Positions 8,012 to 15,667 of a stretch of 24,653 nt of DNA are shown here, piece after piece. Made by a program: the position numbers and the translations under genes. A model generated the notes under the pieces. The model did not search any database and was not told where the DNA came from. It saw only the letters and a list, made by a program, of their open reading frames with translations. The number at the start of each line of letters is the position of its first letter. Within the stretch, counting starts at the first letter, position 1. The stretch comes from Nitrospirota bacterium (GTDB taxonomy: Bacteria; Nitrospirota; Thermodesulfovibrionia; Thermodesulfovibrionales; Magnetobacteriaceae): NCBI GenBank assembly GCA_015233485.1, contig JADFXO010000015.1:1-24653 (forward strand), given 5' to 3'.

Positions 8012-9910
8012 TCACCGTTTAAACATAATCTTTAACGTAGTCAACCCGTCTTCGTATGTCTTTGAAATATCGGCGTCGAGGCTGTCAAAGAGCGCGACCA
8101 TTGGGCGGTTAGTGCTTATTACCTCTGCCGTAAACCCAAGCAATCCCCGCTTTCTGGCTATTAATGTGAGGTAGTTAAGGAGTTCCCGCCCAATCCCCTT
8201 CCCCTGATGTGAGTCCCTGACGACAAAGGCGGCATCGGCGGCGTGCATGTCTGTCAGAATGGTATATTGCCCTATACCGGCGACTAATTCCCGCGCGCCT
8301 TCTTTTACTACCGCAACAAGCACCAATTTGTTTATGTAATCTATTGAGATGAACTCCTGCAGCCTTTCGTGAGGCATATCCTTTCTCACGGAGATGAATC
8401 TCTTGTAGAGGGTATCATCGGAGAGGGAGTAGAAAAAATCCTTCAGGAGGGGTTCGTCGGTTATTTTTACCGGCCTTAGAAGGATTTCGATATTGTTTTT
8501 GACGGTTGTATAGATTTCGAGTTCTTCGGGATAGCGGACGCTGCCGCCATGAGTAAACGTCTGGTCCTTATAAATAAGATTTGCCTTTATTGCCTCTTCA
8601 ATCAACTGCCCCCTGAAAGAAGGATGGGCGATGGAAATCAGCTCCATAGCCCGCTCCCTGATATTTTTCCCGTGCAGGCTGGCAATGCCGTATTCGGTTA
8701 CGACGTAGTGGACATCCCCTCTGTTTAAGGTAACCCCCGCACCTTCTCGTAAAAAGGGTACGATTCTGGAGACGGTCGTCTGCCCACCGTCCGGAGCGAT
8801 TACTTCGGCGGTAGATTCGATGGCAAGGATGGCCTTTCCGCCTTTTGCCATCACCGCGCCGCGCATAAAATCCGCCTGTCCGCCTATGCCGCTGAAAAAG
8901 GTCTTTCCAAGCGATTCGGCCGAGGACTGCCCTGTCAGGTCTATTTCGAGGGCGCTGTTTATGGCTGTCATGTTTTCATGTGAGGCTATGGTCATTGGGT
9001 TATTGGTGTAGTCTATAGTGCGGAATTCGACGGAGGGGTTGTCGTGCATAAAGGCGTATGTGTCTTTAGTGCCCATGCAGAAAGACGCCACTGTTTTCCC
9101 GTGGTTTATGGTCTTTCTTGAATTGTCCACAACCCCGCATTTTATCAACTCCACAAGGCCGTCCGACAGGAGTTCGGAGTGAATGCCGAGGTGTTTTTTT
9201 CCCTTTAAGTGTGCGGTCACGGCGTTTGGGATGCCCCCGTAGCCCACTTGAAGTGTGTCGCCGTCTTCGATGAGCCTTGAGACGTTCTGGCCAATTTTTT
9301 GCGCGGTCGAGAAATCTTGCTCCTGCGTGTACTCAAGGAGCGGCTCGTCGTACGATATGATGAAATTAACGTCCCTGATGTGCATAAAACCATCGCCGTG
9401 GACGCGCGGCATGTTTGTATTGACCTGCGCTATGACGACCCTTGCCGTCTCCACTGCCGCCTTAACGATGTCAACGCCAATGCCGAGACTCATGTAGCCG
9501 TGCCTGTCCGGCGGCGACGTCTGAACGAGGGCGATGTCTATGGGCACTAATCTCTGGTAGAAAAGGCGCGGCACATGGGACAAAAACACTGGCGTGTAAT
9601 CTGCAAGCCCGGTGTTTACGGCAGCTCGGGTGTCATGCCCCACGAAAAAAGAGTTATGCCGAAATGTATGCTTAAATTTCTCCTGCGTATACGCGGCAAC
9701 ACCCAATGTCCAGACATGCAGCACCTCGGCGTCGAAAAACGCCTTAGGATTATCCTCGACATATCTGATCATCGCACTGACAAGGTACTGCGGCTCGGCG
9801 CAGCCCGTACCGATAAAAATCCTGCCGCCTCGCCTGATATGCCCGAAGATATACTCCTCAGAGGCGAACTTCTCCACATACATGCGCTGAAGGTCAGGGT
9901 CGGCGGACAT
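8012..9910 (-). CDS. Acetyl-CoA hydrolase/CoA-transferase fused to a C-terminal GNAT domain
   Basis: This is a 632-residue fusion. Residues about 1-465 form a class I CoA-transferase of the Cat1/4-hydroxybutyrate CoA-transferase/acetyl-CoA hydrolase family. The expected catalytic Glu is E246 in GIHSELLSDG, and the conserved GGIGGQADF-like block is at 340-348. Residues about 475-632 form a GCN5-type N-acetyltransferase domain with the acetyl-CoA loop HQGKGIG (568-574). Such proteins swap CoA between acetate or other short acids and acyl-CoAs; the attached GNAT suggests use or sensing of the acetyl-CoA in the same chain, possibly for protein acetylation (inference). The start ATG at 9908-9910 has no clear SD. 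The gene lies 20 nt downstream of the rubrerythrin gene, so it is probably co-transcribed. Family is secure; substrate is not. Confidence 0.9.
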   Translation of the reverse strand: MSADPDLQRMYVEKFASEEYIFGHIRRGGRIFIGTGCAEPQYLVSAMIRYVEDNPKAFFDAEVLHVWTLGVAAYTQEKFKHTFRHNSFFVGHDTRAAVNTGLADYTPVFLSHVPRLFYQRLVPIDIALVQTSPPDRHGYMSLGIGVDIVKAAVETARVVIAQVNTNMPRVHGDGFMHIRDVNFIISYDEPLLEYTQEQDFSTAQKIGQNVSRLIEDGDTLQVGYGGIPNAVTAHLKGKKHLGIHSELLSDGLVELIKCGVVDNSRKTINHGKTVASFCMGTKDTYAFMHDNPSVEFRTIDYTNNPMTIASHENMTAINSALEIDLTGQSSAESLGKTFFSGIGGQADFMRGAVMAKGGKAILAIESTAEVIAPDGGQTTVSRIVPFLREGAGVTLNRGDVHYVVTEYGIASLHGKNIRERAMELISIAHPSFRGQLIEEAIKANLIYKDQTFTHGGSVRYPEELEIYTTVKNNIEILLRPVKITDEPLLKDFFYSLSDDTLYKRFISVRKDMPHERLQEFISIDYINKLVLVAVVKEGARELVAGIGQYTILTDMHAADAAFVVRDSHQGKGIGRELLNYLTLIARKRGLLGFTAEVISTNRPMVALFDSLDADISKTYEDGLTTLKIMFKR

Positions 9911-9930
9911 TGGCAGATTTCAGCAATTGA

Positions 9931-10527
9931 CTAGTAGTTTTCTGCTTTGATCTGAAAGTATGCCCTCGGATGGTCACACGCGGGACACCTCTCAGGGGAT
10001 TTCGTACCCTCTGCCACGTAGCCGCAGTTTCTGCACATCCATTTCACTGGCTCCTTGCTGGTGAAGACCGTGTCGTCTTCAATGTTTTTCAGTAGTGCGA
10101 GGTATCTTTTTTCGTGCTGCCGCTCAACGACAGAGATTGCCCTGAAGGCGGCCGCTATGTTTTTAAAACCCTCTTCTTCCGCAATTTTAGCGGCATCAGG
10201 GTATAATTTGGTGTACTCTTCGTGTTCGCCCTCGGCCGATGCCATGAGATTTTCCTTTGTGGCACCTATTACACCGGCGGGATATGAGGCGGTAATCTCT
10301 ACCATGCCGCCTTCAAGAAATTTAAAGAATTTCTTGGCGTGTTCTTTTTCGTTTTCGGCCGTTTCAGTGAATATAGCGGCTATTTGTTCGTAGCCCTCTT
10401 TTTTTGCGATGGAGGCAAAGTATGTGTAACGGTTTCTTGCCTGTGATTCCCCTGCGAAGGCGGCCAGCAGGTTTTTCTCTGTACGTGTTCCCTTGATTGA
10501 CTTTTGGGTTTGTATGATTGTTTCCAT
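9931..10527 (-). CDS. rbr: Rubrerythrin
   Basis: This is a 198-residue peroxide-reducing diiron protein of anaerobes, acting in the cytoplasm. The N-terminal four-helix ferritin-like domain shows the diiron ligand motifs GESQARNRY (E27), ENEKEH (59-63), EGEHEEY (about 99-105) and ERQHEKRY (135-142). The C-terminal rubredoxin-like domain has two CxxC pairs (Cys165/168 and Cys181/184) that bind one iron and pass electrons to the diiron site. Length matches typical rubrerythrins. The start ATG at 10525-10527 has a strong SD, AAGGAGGA, 5 nt upstream (complement of 10533-10540). It lies 45 nt after the histidine kinase and 20 nt before the CoA-transferase fusion on the same strand. It suggests oxidative-stress defence in an oxygen-sensitive cell. 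Confidence 0.97.
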   Translation of the reverse strand: METIIQTQKSIKGTRTEKNLLAAFAGESQARNRYTYFASIAKKEGYEQIAAIFTETAENEKEHAKKFFKFLEGGMVEITASYPAGVIGATKENLMASAEGEHEEYTKLYPDAAKIAEEEGFKNIAAAFRAISVVERQHEKRYLALLKNIEDDTVFTSKEPVKWMCRNCGYVAEGTKSPERCPACDHPRAYFQIKAENY

Positions 10528-10572
10528 TTACATCCTCCTTGATTGGTGTTTACTCCCTCATGGTACTGGTGA

Positions 10573-12681
10573 TTAACGGTAAGGCAGAAATACGGAAAAA
10601 ACCGCGCCTTCTCCCTGTATGTTTTTTGCTGTGATGCTTCCGCCGTGTTCTTCTATGATTTTTCTGCTTATAGAAAGCCCAAGCCCCGTGCCGCGCCCCA
10701 TTTCTTTTGTCGAGAAGAACGGCTCAAATATCATTTTCAGCTTATCGGGGGGGATTCCGGAACCAGAATCGGCTATGTGCAAGACGGCAAACGGGTTGTC
10801 GTCTTTGACGGTTTGCCCTGTGGTGACCGTTATGGTTCCTTTGTAGTCAATCGAGTCTATGGCGTTTGATATAAGATTATCAATGACCTGGCGCACCTGC
10901 CCCTTGTCTATGTGAATATGCTCAATGGCGGGCAGGGTGCTTTGCAGCTCAATGGATTTATTCCTGCAAATCTCCTCGTAATGAGTCAGAGAATCCCTTA
11001 CGACATCGTTTAAATCATGTGTGGTGAGGCTAAGGGTTGCCCCTTTGGAATATGACAGGATGTCTCTGAGAATGTTCTCCAGTCTTGTGGACTCAGCGCA
11101 GATGATCTCGGCGTATTCTCTTTCTTTGGTGTCGTCGGAAATCCTCTTACGCAGACGTCTTGCGAAACCGCCGAGGGCGGCCAGTGGGTTTCTAATCTCG
11201 TGAGCCACGCTTGCCGAGAGGCGTCCAAGTGCGGACAATTTTTCGGACTGTGTGAGCTGTTCCTGAAGTCTGTGTTTTTCGGACTCTGCGTGGTTGCGGT
11301 CAATTATACCAGCCGTGGTATCAGCAACAGCGCGAAGAAATGCCTCTTCCATCTCGTTTTTCTCATGCCCGGCGTCGACGTATAAATTTATCACGCCCAG
11401 TAGCCGCCCGCTTATCATCACCGGCACGCAGTAGTGCCCGTGGTTTAACATGCCGTCATACTGGACATGGTGGCATTCGTTTAATCTGTTTGCGAAGACG
11501 ATTTCGCGGTTTTGAGCGCATATGCCGCACAGGCACTGCCCTAAGGGGACTATTTTGCATACTTCTTTCAGATAAGCCGACAGGCCGCGCTCGGTCTCCA
11601 TGATAAGTGTTGCGGAGTCCTCGTCATATAGAAATATTGAGCCTTTTGACTGTAACGAAAGCCACGGGATGGAGAGTATCAGCTCCATGACGTGCGAAAG
11701 CTGTTCTTTCATTGATATGGGTTCTATTGAAATCCTCAGTACAGAGTTGATGACGCGCTGTATCTGGTAGTTATTATTTATCTGTTCCTCCATGAGGGTG
11801 CGCTGAGCTATTTCGTCCTTGAGTTTTTCGTTTGAGAGTGTCAACTCCGCGGTGCGTTTTTCGATGCGTTTTTCGAGGTCGCCTTTCGCTGATTCGAGGG
11901 CCTTTTTTGCCTTATCCATGTCGGTAATGTCGCGTGATATGCCGATTACGCCTATGATACGGCCATCGCTGCCGGCCCAGGGGATTTTAGTTGTCGAGAC
12001 CCAGACCTCCTGTCCATTTCTGCGGGTATGTCTTTCTATGTTTCCAACGACAGCGGCGCCGGTGTCCATGATATTTTCTTCGATAGCGGCGGAGGCTCTG
12101 GCCTCGTCTTCCGGCATGAAGTCAAAGTCGGTCTTTCCAATCATTTGTTTGAATGTGGTATTGGAGTGTGCCACCTTTGCCTTATTCAACAGGACAAATC
12201 TGCCCTTAGCGTCCTTGAAATAGATAGAGTCGGGGATGTTATCCATCAAGGTCATAAGGGGTTCGTGTTTGAGGGCTATTGCCTTCAATTCTGAAAGCCG
12301 CGCGGCGTGTCTGATGATTCCTCTGAGTTCATAAATGTTTATTGGTTTCCTAAGGAATATATCGATACCCGCCTGAAAGAATCGTTCCGATTGTTCGCCG
12401 CCATGCTGCCCCGTGAGGGCAATTATAGTTGCCGCCGTGGAGTTATTGCCGGGGATTGTCCTTGCATGGGCTGTCAACGCGCCGGGAAACTCTGTAAATG
12501 TTTCGTCGAGGATAACCAGCTCAGGTTTATTATTAAGATAGATGTCTAATGCCCCGCCGATTGTAGTTGCAGGCAGCATCCTAAACTCATCGGAGCCGTC
12601 GCCGGCGGCCTTCTGACCGTCGCAAAGCGAGGCCATGACGGAGTCATCTGTGGTCAGCACTAAAACATCAATCTTCGGCAC
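10573..12681 (-). CDS. Hybrid sensor histidine kinase: REC-PAS-GAF-HisKA-HATPase
   Basis: This is a 702-residue soluble sensor kinase without membrane segments. An N-terminal receiver domain spans about 1-128 (phospho-acceptor D59, Lys112), a PAS domain about 138-255, a coiled coil about 256-300 and a GAF domain about 305-462. HisKA carries the phospho-His H494 in VAHEIRNPL, and HATPase follows with N box DNLISNAIDS (601-610), G1 DSGSGIPP (638-645), F box FEPFFSTK (652-659) and G2 GRGTGLGLS. The GAF domain has a Cys/His cluster, CLCGIC at 383-388, CHH at 403-405 and HGHYC at 414-418, suggesting a metal or redox-sensing site (inference). The start is GTG 12681, with no SD. A promoter on this strand (12688-12716) places the transcript start at the GTG itself, so the mRNA may be leaderless. 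Rubrerythrin follows 45 nt downstream, which fits redox control. Confidence 0.92.
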   Translation of the reverse strand: MPKIDVLVLTTDDSVMASLCDGQKAAGDGSDEFRMLPATTIGGALDIYLNNKPELVILDETFTEFPGALTAHARTIPGNNSTAATIIALTGQHGGEQSERFFQAGIDIFLRKPINIYELRGIIRHAARLSELKAIALKHEPLMTLMDNIPDSIYFKDAKGRFVLLNKAKVAHSNTTFKQMIGKTDFDFMPEDEARASAAIEENIMDTGAAVVGNIERHTRRNGQEVWVSTTKIPWAGSDGRIIGVIGISRDITDMDKAKKALESAKGDLEKRIEKRTAELTLSNEKLKDEIAQRTLMEEQINNNYQIQRVINSVLRISIEPISMKEQLSHVMELILSIPWLSLQSKGSIFLYDEDSATLIMETERGLSAYLKEVCKIVPLGQCLCGICAQNREIVFANRLNECHHVQYDGMLNHGHYCVPVMISGRLLGVINLYVDAGHEKNEMEEAFLRAVADTTAGIIDRNHAESEKHRLQEQLTQSEKLSALGRLSASVAHEIRNPLAALGGFARRLRKRISDDTKEREYAEIICAESTRLENILRDILSYSKGATLSLTTHDLNDVVRDSLTHYEEICRNKSIELQSTLPAIEHIHIDKGQVRQVIDNLISNAIDSIDYKGTITVTTGQTVKDDNPFAVLHIADSGSGIPPDKLKMIFEPFFSTKEMGRGTGLGLSISRKIIEEHGGSITAKNIQGEGAVFSVFLPYR

Positions 12682-12687
12682 ATATAT

Positions 12688-12716
12688 ATATTAATTTTTA
12701 CAGCTCAAATTGTCAA
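12688..12716 (-). promoter_or_regulatory. sigma70-type promoter for the histidine kinase (minus strand)
   Basis: On the minus strand TTGACA (complement of 12711-12716) and TAATAT (complement of 12688-12693) are 17 bp apart. The predicted transcript start, 7 nt past the -10, coincides with the GTG start at 12681. It lies back to back with the plus-strand promoter at 12726-12754. Confidence 0.6.
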
Positions 12717-12725
12717 CTTTTTAAA

Positions 12726-12754
12726 TTGACTTTGTCATGAATGTGCATTATTAT
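12726..12754 (+). promoter_or_regulatory. sigma70-type promoter for the YacP-like gene
   Basis: TTGACT (12726-12731) and TATTAT (12749-12754) are 17 bp apart. The predicted start near 12761 leaves a leader of only about 8 nt. With the divergent promoter it forms an inverted TTGAC pair separated by 9 bp, so a single regulator could cover both -35 elements. Confidence 0.55.
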
Positions 12755-12768
12755 ATGGAAGGGAGTCG

Positions 12769-13281
12769 ATGGCGGAGAAAATAATCATAGACGGCTACAA
12801 TCTGATAGGGACATACCACAAGGATCTCAAGGCGCAGAGAACGAAGCTGATACAGGATTTATCGGCATATGGAAGGCGCAAGGGGTTTCTTCGGGATATG
12901 ACGCTGGTATTTGACGGCATACGGGAGGGTTTTAACAAGACGCAGACGGTAATCGGCGGGCTAACCGTAATATATTCGGGGCGGGGAGAAAGCGCGGATG
13001 ACGTGATAAAGGAAATCATAGGCCATGCAGGGATGAAATATATCGTAGTAAGTTCGGACAGGGCTATTGCGTCATTCGCATGGTCAAAGGATTGCACGCC
13101 GGTGAGGAGCGAGGATTTCAGCCGCAAATTATATCCCGGCGGCACTGCCGCTGAAGCAGTGTACATGGAAGATGAGGATGAAGACGGCTACGACGAAAGA
13201 GCTGCCGTGAAAAAGAAGGGCAATCCGCATATCTTATCAAAGAAAGAAAAGATGATTAAACAAGCGCTGGACAAGCTCTGA
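12769..13281 (+). CDS. YacP/Rae1-like NYN-domain RNase
   Basis: This is a 170-residue protein of the NYN/PIN-like nuclease fold, YacP family. The hallmark IIIDGYNLIG (5-14) gives D8 and N11; further conserved acidic residues are D49 (VFDG), D77/D78 (SADDVI) and D97 (SSDRAI), consistent with a metal-dependent nuclease site. The Bacillus subtilis member Rae1 is a ribosome-associated mRNA endonuclease. Here a role in RNA decay is inferred from family only. The C-terminus (about 132-170) is a charged tail, acidic then lysine-rich, beyond the core domain. The start ATG at 12769 has the purine-rich SD AAGGGAG just upstream. The DUF167 gene follows 13 nt downstream, so the two are co-transcribed. 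Confidence 0.88.
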   Translation: MAEKIIIDGYNLIGTYHKDLKAQRTKLIQDLSAYGRRKGFLRDMTLVFDGIREGFNKTQTVIGGLTVIYSGRGESADDVIKEIIGHAGMKYIVVSSDRAIASFAWSKDCTPVRSEDFSRKLYPGGTAAEAVYMEDEDEDGYDERAAVKKKGNPHILSKKEKMIKQALDKL

Positions 13282-13294
13282 GACGTCATAAGCC

Positions 13295-13600
13295 ATGGAA
13301 AAAACATTTTACCGCAAGACGCCAACGGGCATAATATTAAGCATACGCGTAATCCCGCGCTCCTCAAAGATCGAAATCTCCGGCGTATCGAACAACGAGC
13401 TGAAGATAAAACTAACCGCCGCGCCCGTAGAAGGCGAGGCAAACCGAATGCTGATAGACACTCTTCACAAACACATAGCAAAGACCCAAGTAAATACAAA
13501 AAAAGGAAAGATAAAAAAATCAGACATAACAATCCTAAAAGGCGAAGGTTCAAAAAGCAAGCAAGTTGCGATAAACGGCCTTGACGAGTTTGTTGTGTAA
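13295..13600 (+). CDS. DUF167 / YggU (UPF0235) family protein
   Basis: This is a 101-residue small protein of the DUF167 family, whose function is not established. The signature is seen: VIPRSSKIEISGV (19-31, family form VxPxAxxxxIxG), LKIKLTAAPVEGEANRMLI (36-54), and a final GxxSKxKxVxI stretch. The segment between them is slightly longer and more lysine-rich than usual. Start ATG 13295 lies 13 nt after the YacP stop and lacks a clear SD, so translation may be coupled. The base composition is richer in A than the upstream gene, especially at 13490-13560. Confidence 0.85.
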   Translation: MEKTFYRKTPTGIILSIRVIPRSSKIEISGVSNNELKIKLTAAPVEGEANRMLIDTLHKHIAKTQVNTKKGKIKKSDITILKGEGSKSKQVAINGLDEFVV

Positions 13601-13769
13601 ATTGCCTATGCAGTTAGCCCCGTAGGATTTTCACGGTAAAGCTGGAATATAGGGGACCCTCTGCTCCCGCCACTGCGCGGGCAATGTCTGCTTTGTTTCT
13701 CTGACACGTTTGCCCTGTCACTACCGTGGTCTCACCCGTTCATCCATCCTTTTTTCCTATTGCCCGTCT

Positions 13770-13826
13770 TTTTTTCTTGACATGTGATAATTTTTTCTTG
13801 ACATGCGATAATTTTTTCTTGACATG
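13770..13826 (+). repeat. Three 21-bp direct repeats, each with T-tract and TTGACATG
   Basis: The unit TTTTTTCTTGACATG occurs three times with exact 21-bp period; TTGACA hexamers are at 13777, 13798 and 13819. The first two copies continue GYGATAA and abut; the third runs into the promoter. A 21-bp period is two helical turns, so T-tracts and TTGACATG motifs all face one side of the helix. Confidence 0.9.
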
Positions 13827-13848
13827 CTTTATTATAGGTGTGTATTAT
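13819..13848 (+). promoter_or_regulatory. Promoter for the chemoreceptor gene
   Basis: TTGACA of the third repeat (13819-13824) pairs with TATTAT (13843-13848) at 18-bp spacing. The -35 hexamers of copies 1 and 2 have no properly spaced -10. Transcription would begin near 13855, giving an approximately 80-nt leader with two stems. Confidence 0.6.
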
Positions 13849-13892
13849 ATCTACATGGCACGATAGGCGGTTTCTTTAATATGAAATCGTGA

Positions 13893-13912
13893 GCGCGTGG
13901 GTAGACACGCGC
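13893..13912 (+). other. Leader hairpin upstream of the chemoreceptor gene
   Basis: GCGCGTG (13893-13899) pairs perfectly with CACGCGC (13906-13912) around a 6-nt loop. A neighbouring inverted repeat (13859-13864 with 13886-13891) would stack just upstream. No T-run follows. The sequence does not match the c-di-GMP (GEMM) riboswitch pattern that precedes some chemoreceptor genes. Confidence 0.6.
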
Positions 13913-13936
13913 ATAAATGACCAATGAGGAGGAAGG

Positions 13937-15619
13937 ATGCTTCAAAATATGAAAACGGGGACACGGTTAGCTCTGGCGTTTGGTATTGTCGTGGTGTTGC
14001 TTTTGGTGGTAGCGATTGTAGGCATAACCAAGCTTGAGGGTCTTAACAATTCGATAAACGAAGTGGTCAAAGCGGAATATCCAAAGGTAGCGGGGTGCAG
14101 TAACATAAATATAGACGTCCTCAAGATAGCCCGGTCCATGCGTAATATGCTGATAATGGACAAGAAGGAGGATATACAGAAGGAGCTGGAAAGGATTGCG
14201 GAGGCTCGAAAGAATATTACCGCCAGCTTAGACACAATGGCGCAATTGGTTAAAAGTGACTCGGGCAAGGCGGGATTAAAGGCCATAACCGACGCAGGGG
14301 TGCTATATGCTCCGGGCCAGGAAGAATTTATGAAACTTGCGGCGGACGGCAAGCAGGCCGAAGCAAGGGAATTTCTCTTAACGAAGCTAAGGTCATTGCA
14401 GGGTTCATATATAGAAGCCATTCAAAAGTTAAAACAACACCAGGAAGAACATATGGAGAAATATGGTAAGCAAGCGGAAGAATCATATAAAAGCGCCCGC
14501 ACAATAATCATTGCCTTATCCATAATAGCCATAGTCCTGGCGATTACGATTGCCATGTGGATAACGGTGAGTTTATTAAGACAGCTTGGCGGAGAGCCGC
14601 ATTACATAGCAAGTATAGCGCAGAGTGTCGCAGACGGGGATTTGACGATGAGATTTGGGACCGGACGGAGCTCAGAGACCGGCATATTGCTGGCAATGAA
14701 GGGCATGGTTGAGAAATTAAGAGAAATAGTAGCCAGCGTACGCTCATCCGCCGACAACGTAGCGGCAGGCAGCAATGAGCTTTCCTCGGGCGCCCAGTCG
14801 TTGTCGGAAGGCGCCACAGAACAGGCGGCCTCCGTCGAGGAGACATCGTCATCTATGGAAGAGATGACATCGAACATAAGGCAAACTACCGACAATTCCA
14901 GACAGACTGAGGCAATCGCAACATCGGCGGCAAGAGACGCCCTTGACACCGGCAAATCAGTTACACAGGCCGTCAGCGCCATGAAGGAGATAGCCAGTAA
15001 GATTTCTATTATAGAGGAGATAGCAAGGCAGACGAATCTATTGGCGTTAAACGCGGCAATCGAGGCCGCCCGCGCCGGTGAGCATGGCAAGGGATTCGCC
15101 GTAGTGGCCTCAGAGGTGAGGAAACTTGCGGAGAGAAGCCAAAAGGCGGCTGGTGAGATAAGCGGACTCTCCGCCTCAACCGTGAATATAGCAGAGCAGG
15201 CCGGCACGATGCTGAATAAATTAGTGCCGGATATAAGAAAGACTGCAGACCTGGTTCAGGAGATAACCGCCGCCAGCAACGAACAAAACACCGGGGCAGA
15301 GCAGATAAACAAGGCCATTCAGCAGCTTGACCAGGTAATCCAGCAAAATGCCTCAGCCGCCGAGCAGATGGCCTCCACCAGCGAGGAGTTATCGTCGCAG
15401 TCCGAGCAGATGCAAGGCGCAATTGCATATTTTAAGACCGGCGCCGAAGGCTCCTCAAAATTTCTGCCAAAACCCAAGCGTAAACAACCGGCATTAGCGC
15501 ACCAGACTACCGCTCCAAGACCTAAGACACACACACCCGCAGCGCCGTCCGGAGGTAAGCTGATCGATTTAGAAGACAGCAAAGACCACACTGACGATGG
15601 AGAATTTGAAAGGTATTGA
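13937..15619 (+). CDS. Methyl-accepting chemotaxis protein
   Basis: This is a 560-residue transmembrane chemoreceptor. TM1 is at about 11-30; a four-helix-bundle periplasmic sensor (4HB_MCP-like) spans 31-186; TM2 is 188-213 and a HAMP segment about 214-270. The long coiled-coil signalling domain has its hairpin tip at EIARQTNLLALNAAIEAARA (361-380), followed by GEHGKGFAVVASEVRKLAER. It should form trimers of dimers that control CheA/CheW. Ser/Ala/Gln/Glu-rich helices at 275-330 and 450-495 are the likely methylation region. A Pro-rich linker (505-540) and an acidic end, DDGEFERY, complete the protein; there is no NWETF pentapeptide. Start ATG 13937 has an excellent SD (GGAGGAAGG). It is transcribed alone from a repeat-bearing promoter. 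The ligand is unknown. Confidence 0.95.
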   Translation: MLQNMKTGTRLALAFGIVVVLLLVVAIVGITKLEGLNNSINEVVKAEYPKVAGCSNINIDVLKIARSMRNMLIMDKKEDIQKELERIAEARKNITASLDTMAQLVKSDSGKAGLKAITDAGVLYAPGQEEFMKLAADGKQAEAREFLLTKLRSLQGSYIEAIQKLKQHQEEHMEKYGKQAEESYKSARTIIIALSIIAIVLAITIAMWITVSLLRQLGGEPHYIASIAQSVADGDLTMRFGTGRSSETGILLAMKGMVEKLREIVASVRSSADNVAAGSNELSSGAQSLSEGATEQAASVEETSSSMEEMTSNIRQTTDNSRQTEAIATSAARDALDTGKSVTQAVSAMKEIASKISIIEEIARQTNLLALNAAIEAARAGEHGKGFAVVASEVRKLAERSQKAAGEISGLSASTVNIAEQAGTMLNKLVPDIRKTADLVQEITAASNEQNTGAEQINKAIQQLDQVIQQNASAAEQMASTSEELSSQSEQMQGAIAYFKTGAEGSSKFLPKPKRKQPALAHQTTAPRPKTHTPAAPSGGKLIDLEDSKDHTDDGEFERY

Positions 15620-15623
15620 TAAT

Positions 15624-15653
15624 TTGACAAAAGCAGATGATCTGGCATAGAAT
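15624..15653 (+). promoter_or_regulatory. sigma70-type promoter for the acyl/heptose operon
   Basis: TTGACA (15624-15629, perfect -35) and TAGAAT (15648-15653) are 18 bp apart. It begins 4 nt after the chemoreceptor stop codon. The predicted start near 15660 puts the hairpin at 15668-15694 in the first 35 nt of the transcript. Confidence 0.65.
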
Positions 15654-15667
15654 TATGCTGGATCAGG

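Larger units (their letters stand above)
13601..13936. other. 336-bp intergenic region upstream of the chemoreceptor
   Basis: The left half (13601-13740) has no confident gene; a minus-strand frame of 35 sense codons (13614-13721, GTG start) is open and reads like protein but has no recognised family. A weak 5-bp stem CCCGC/GCGGG sits at 13666-13681. The right half holds four T-tracts spaced 20-21 bp (about 13750, 13769, 13791, 13812), the three 21-bp repeats, the promoter, and a leader with two inverted repeats: CACGAT/ATCGTG (13859-13864/13886-13891) and GCGCGTG/CACGCGC (13893-13912). Confidence 0.6.

Noticed and set aside
13770..13826. CRISPR array
   Set aside because: The three 21-bp units abut with no spacers, and no cas gene is nearby.
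13856..13870. sigma54 promoter (TGGCAC at 13856)
   Set aside because: The -12 TTGC element is missing at the required spacing.
13849..13936. c-di-GMP riboswitch ahead of the chemoreceptor
   Set aside because: Two stems exist, but the conserved GEMM core sequences are absent.
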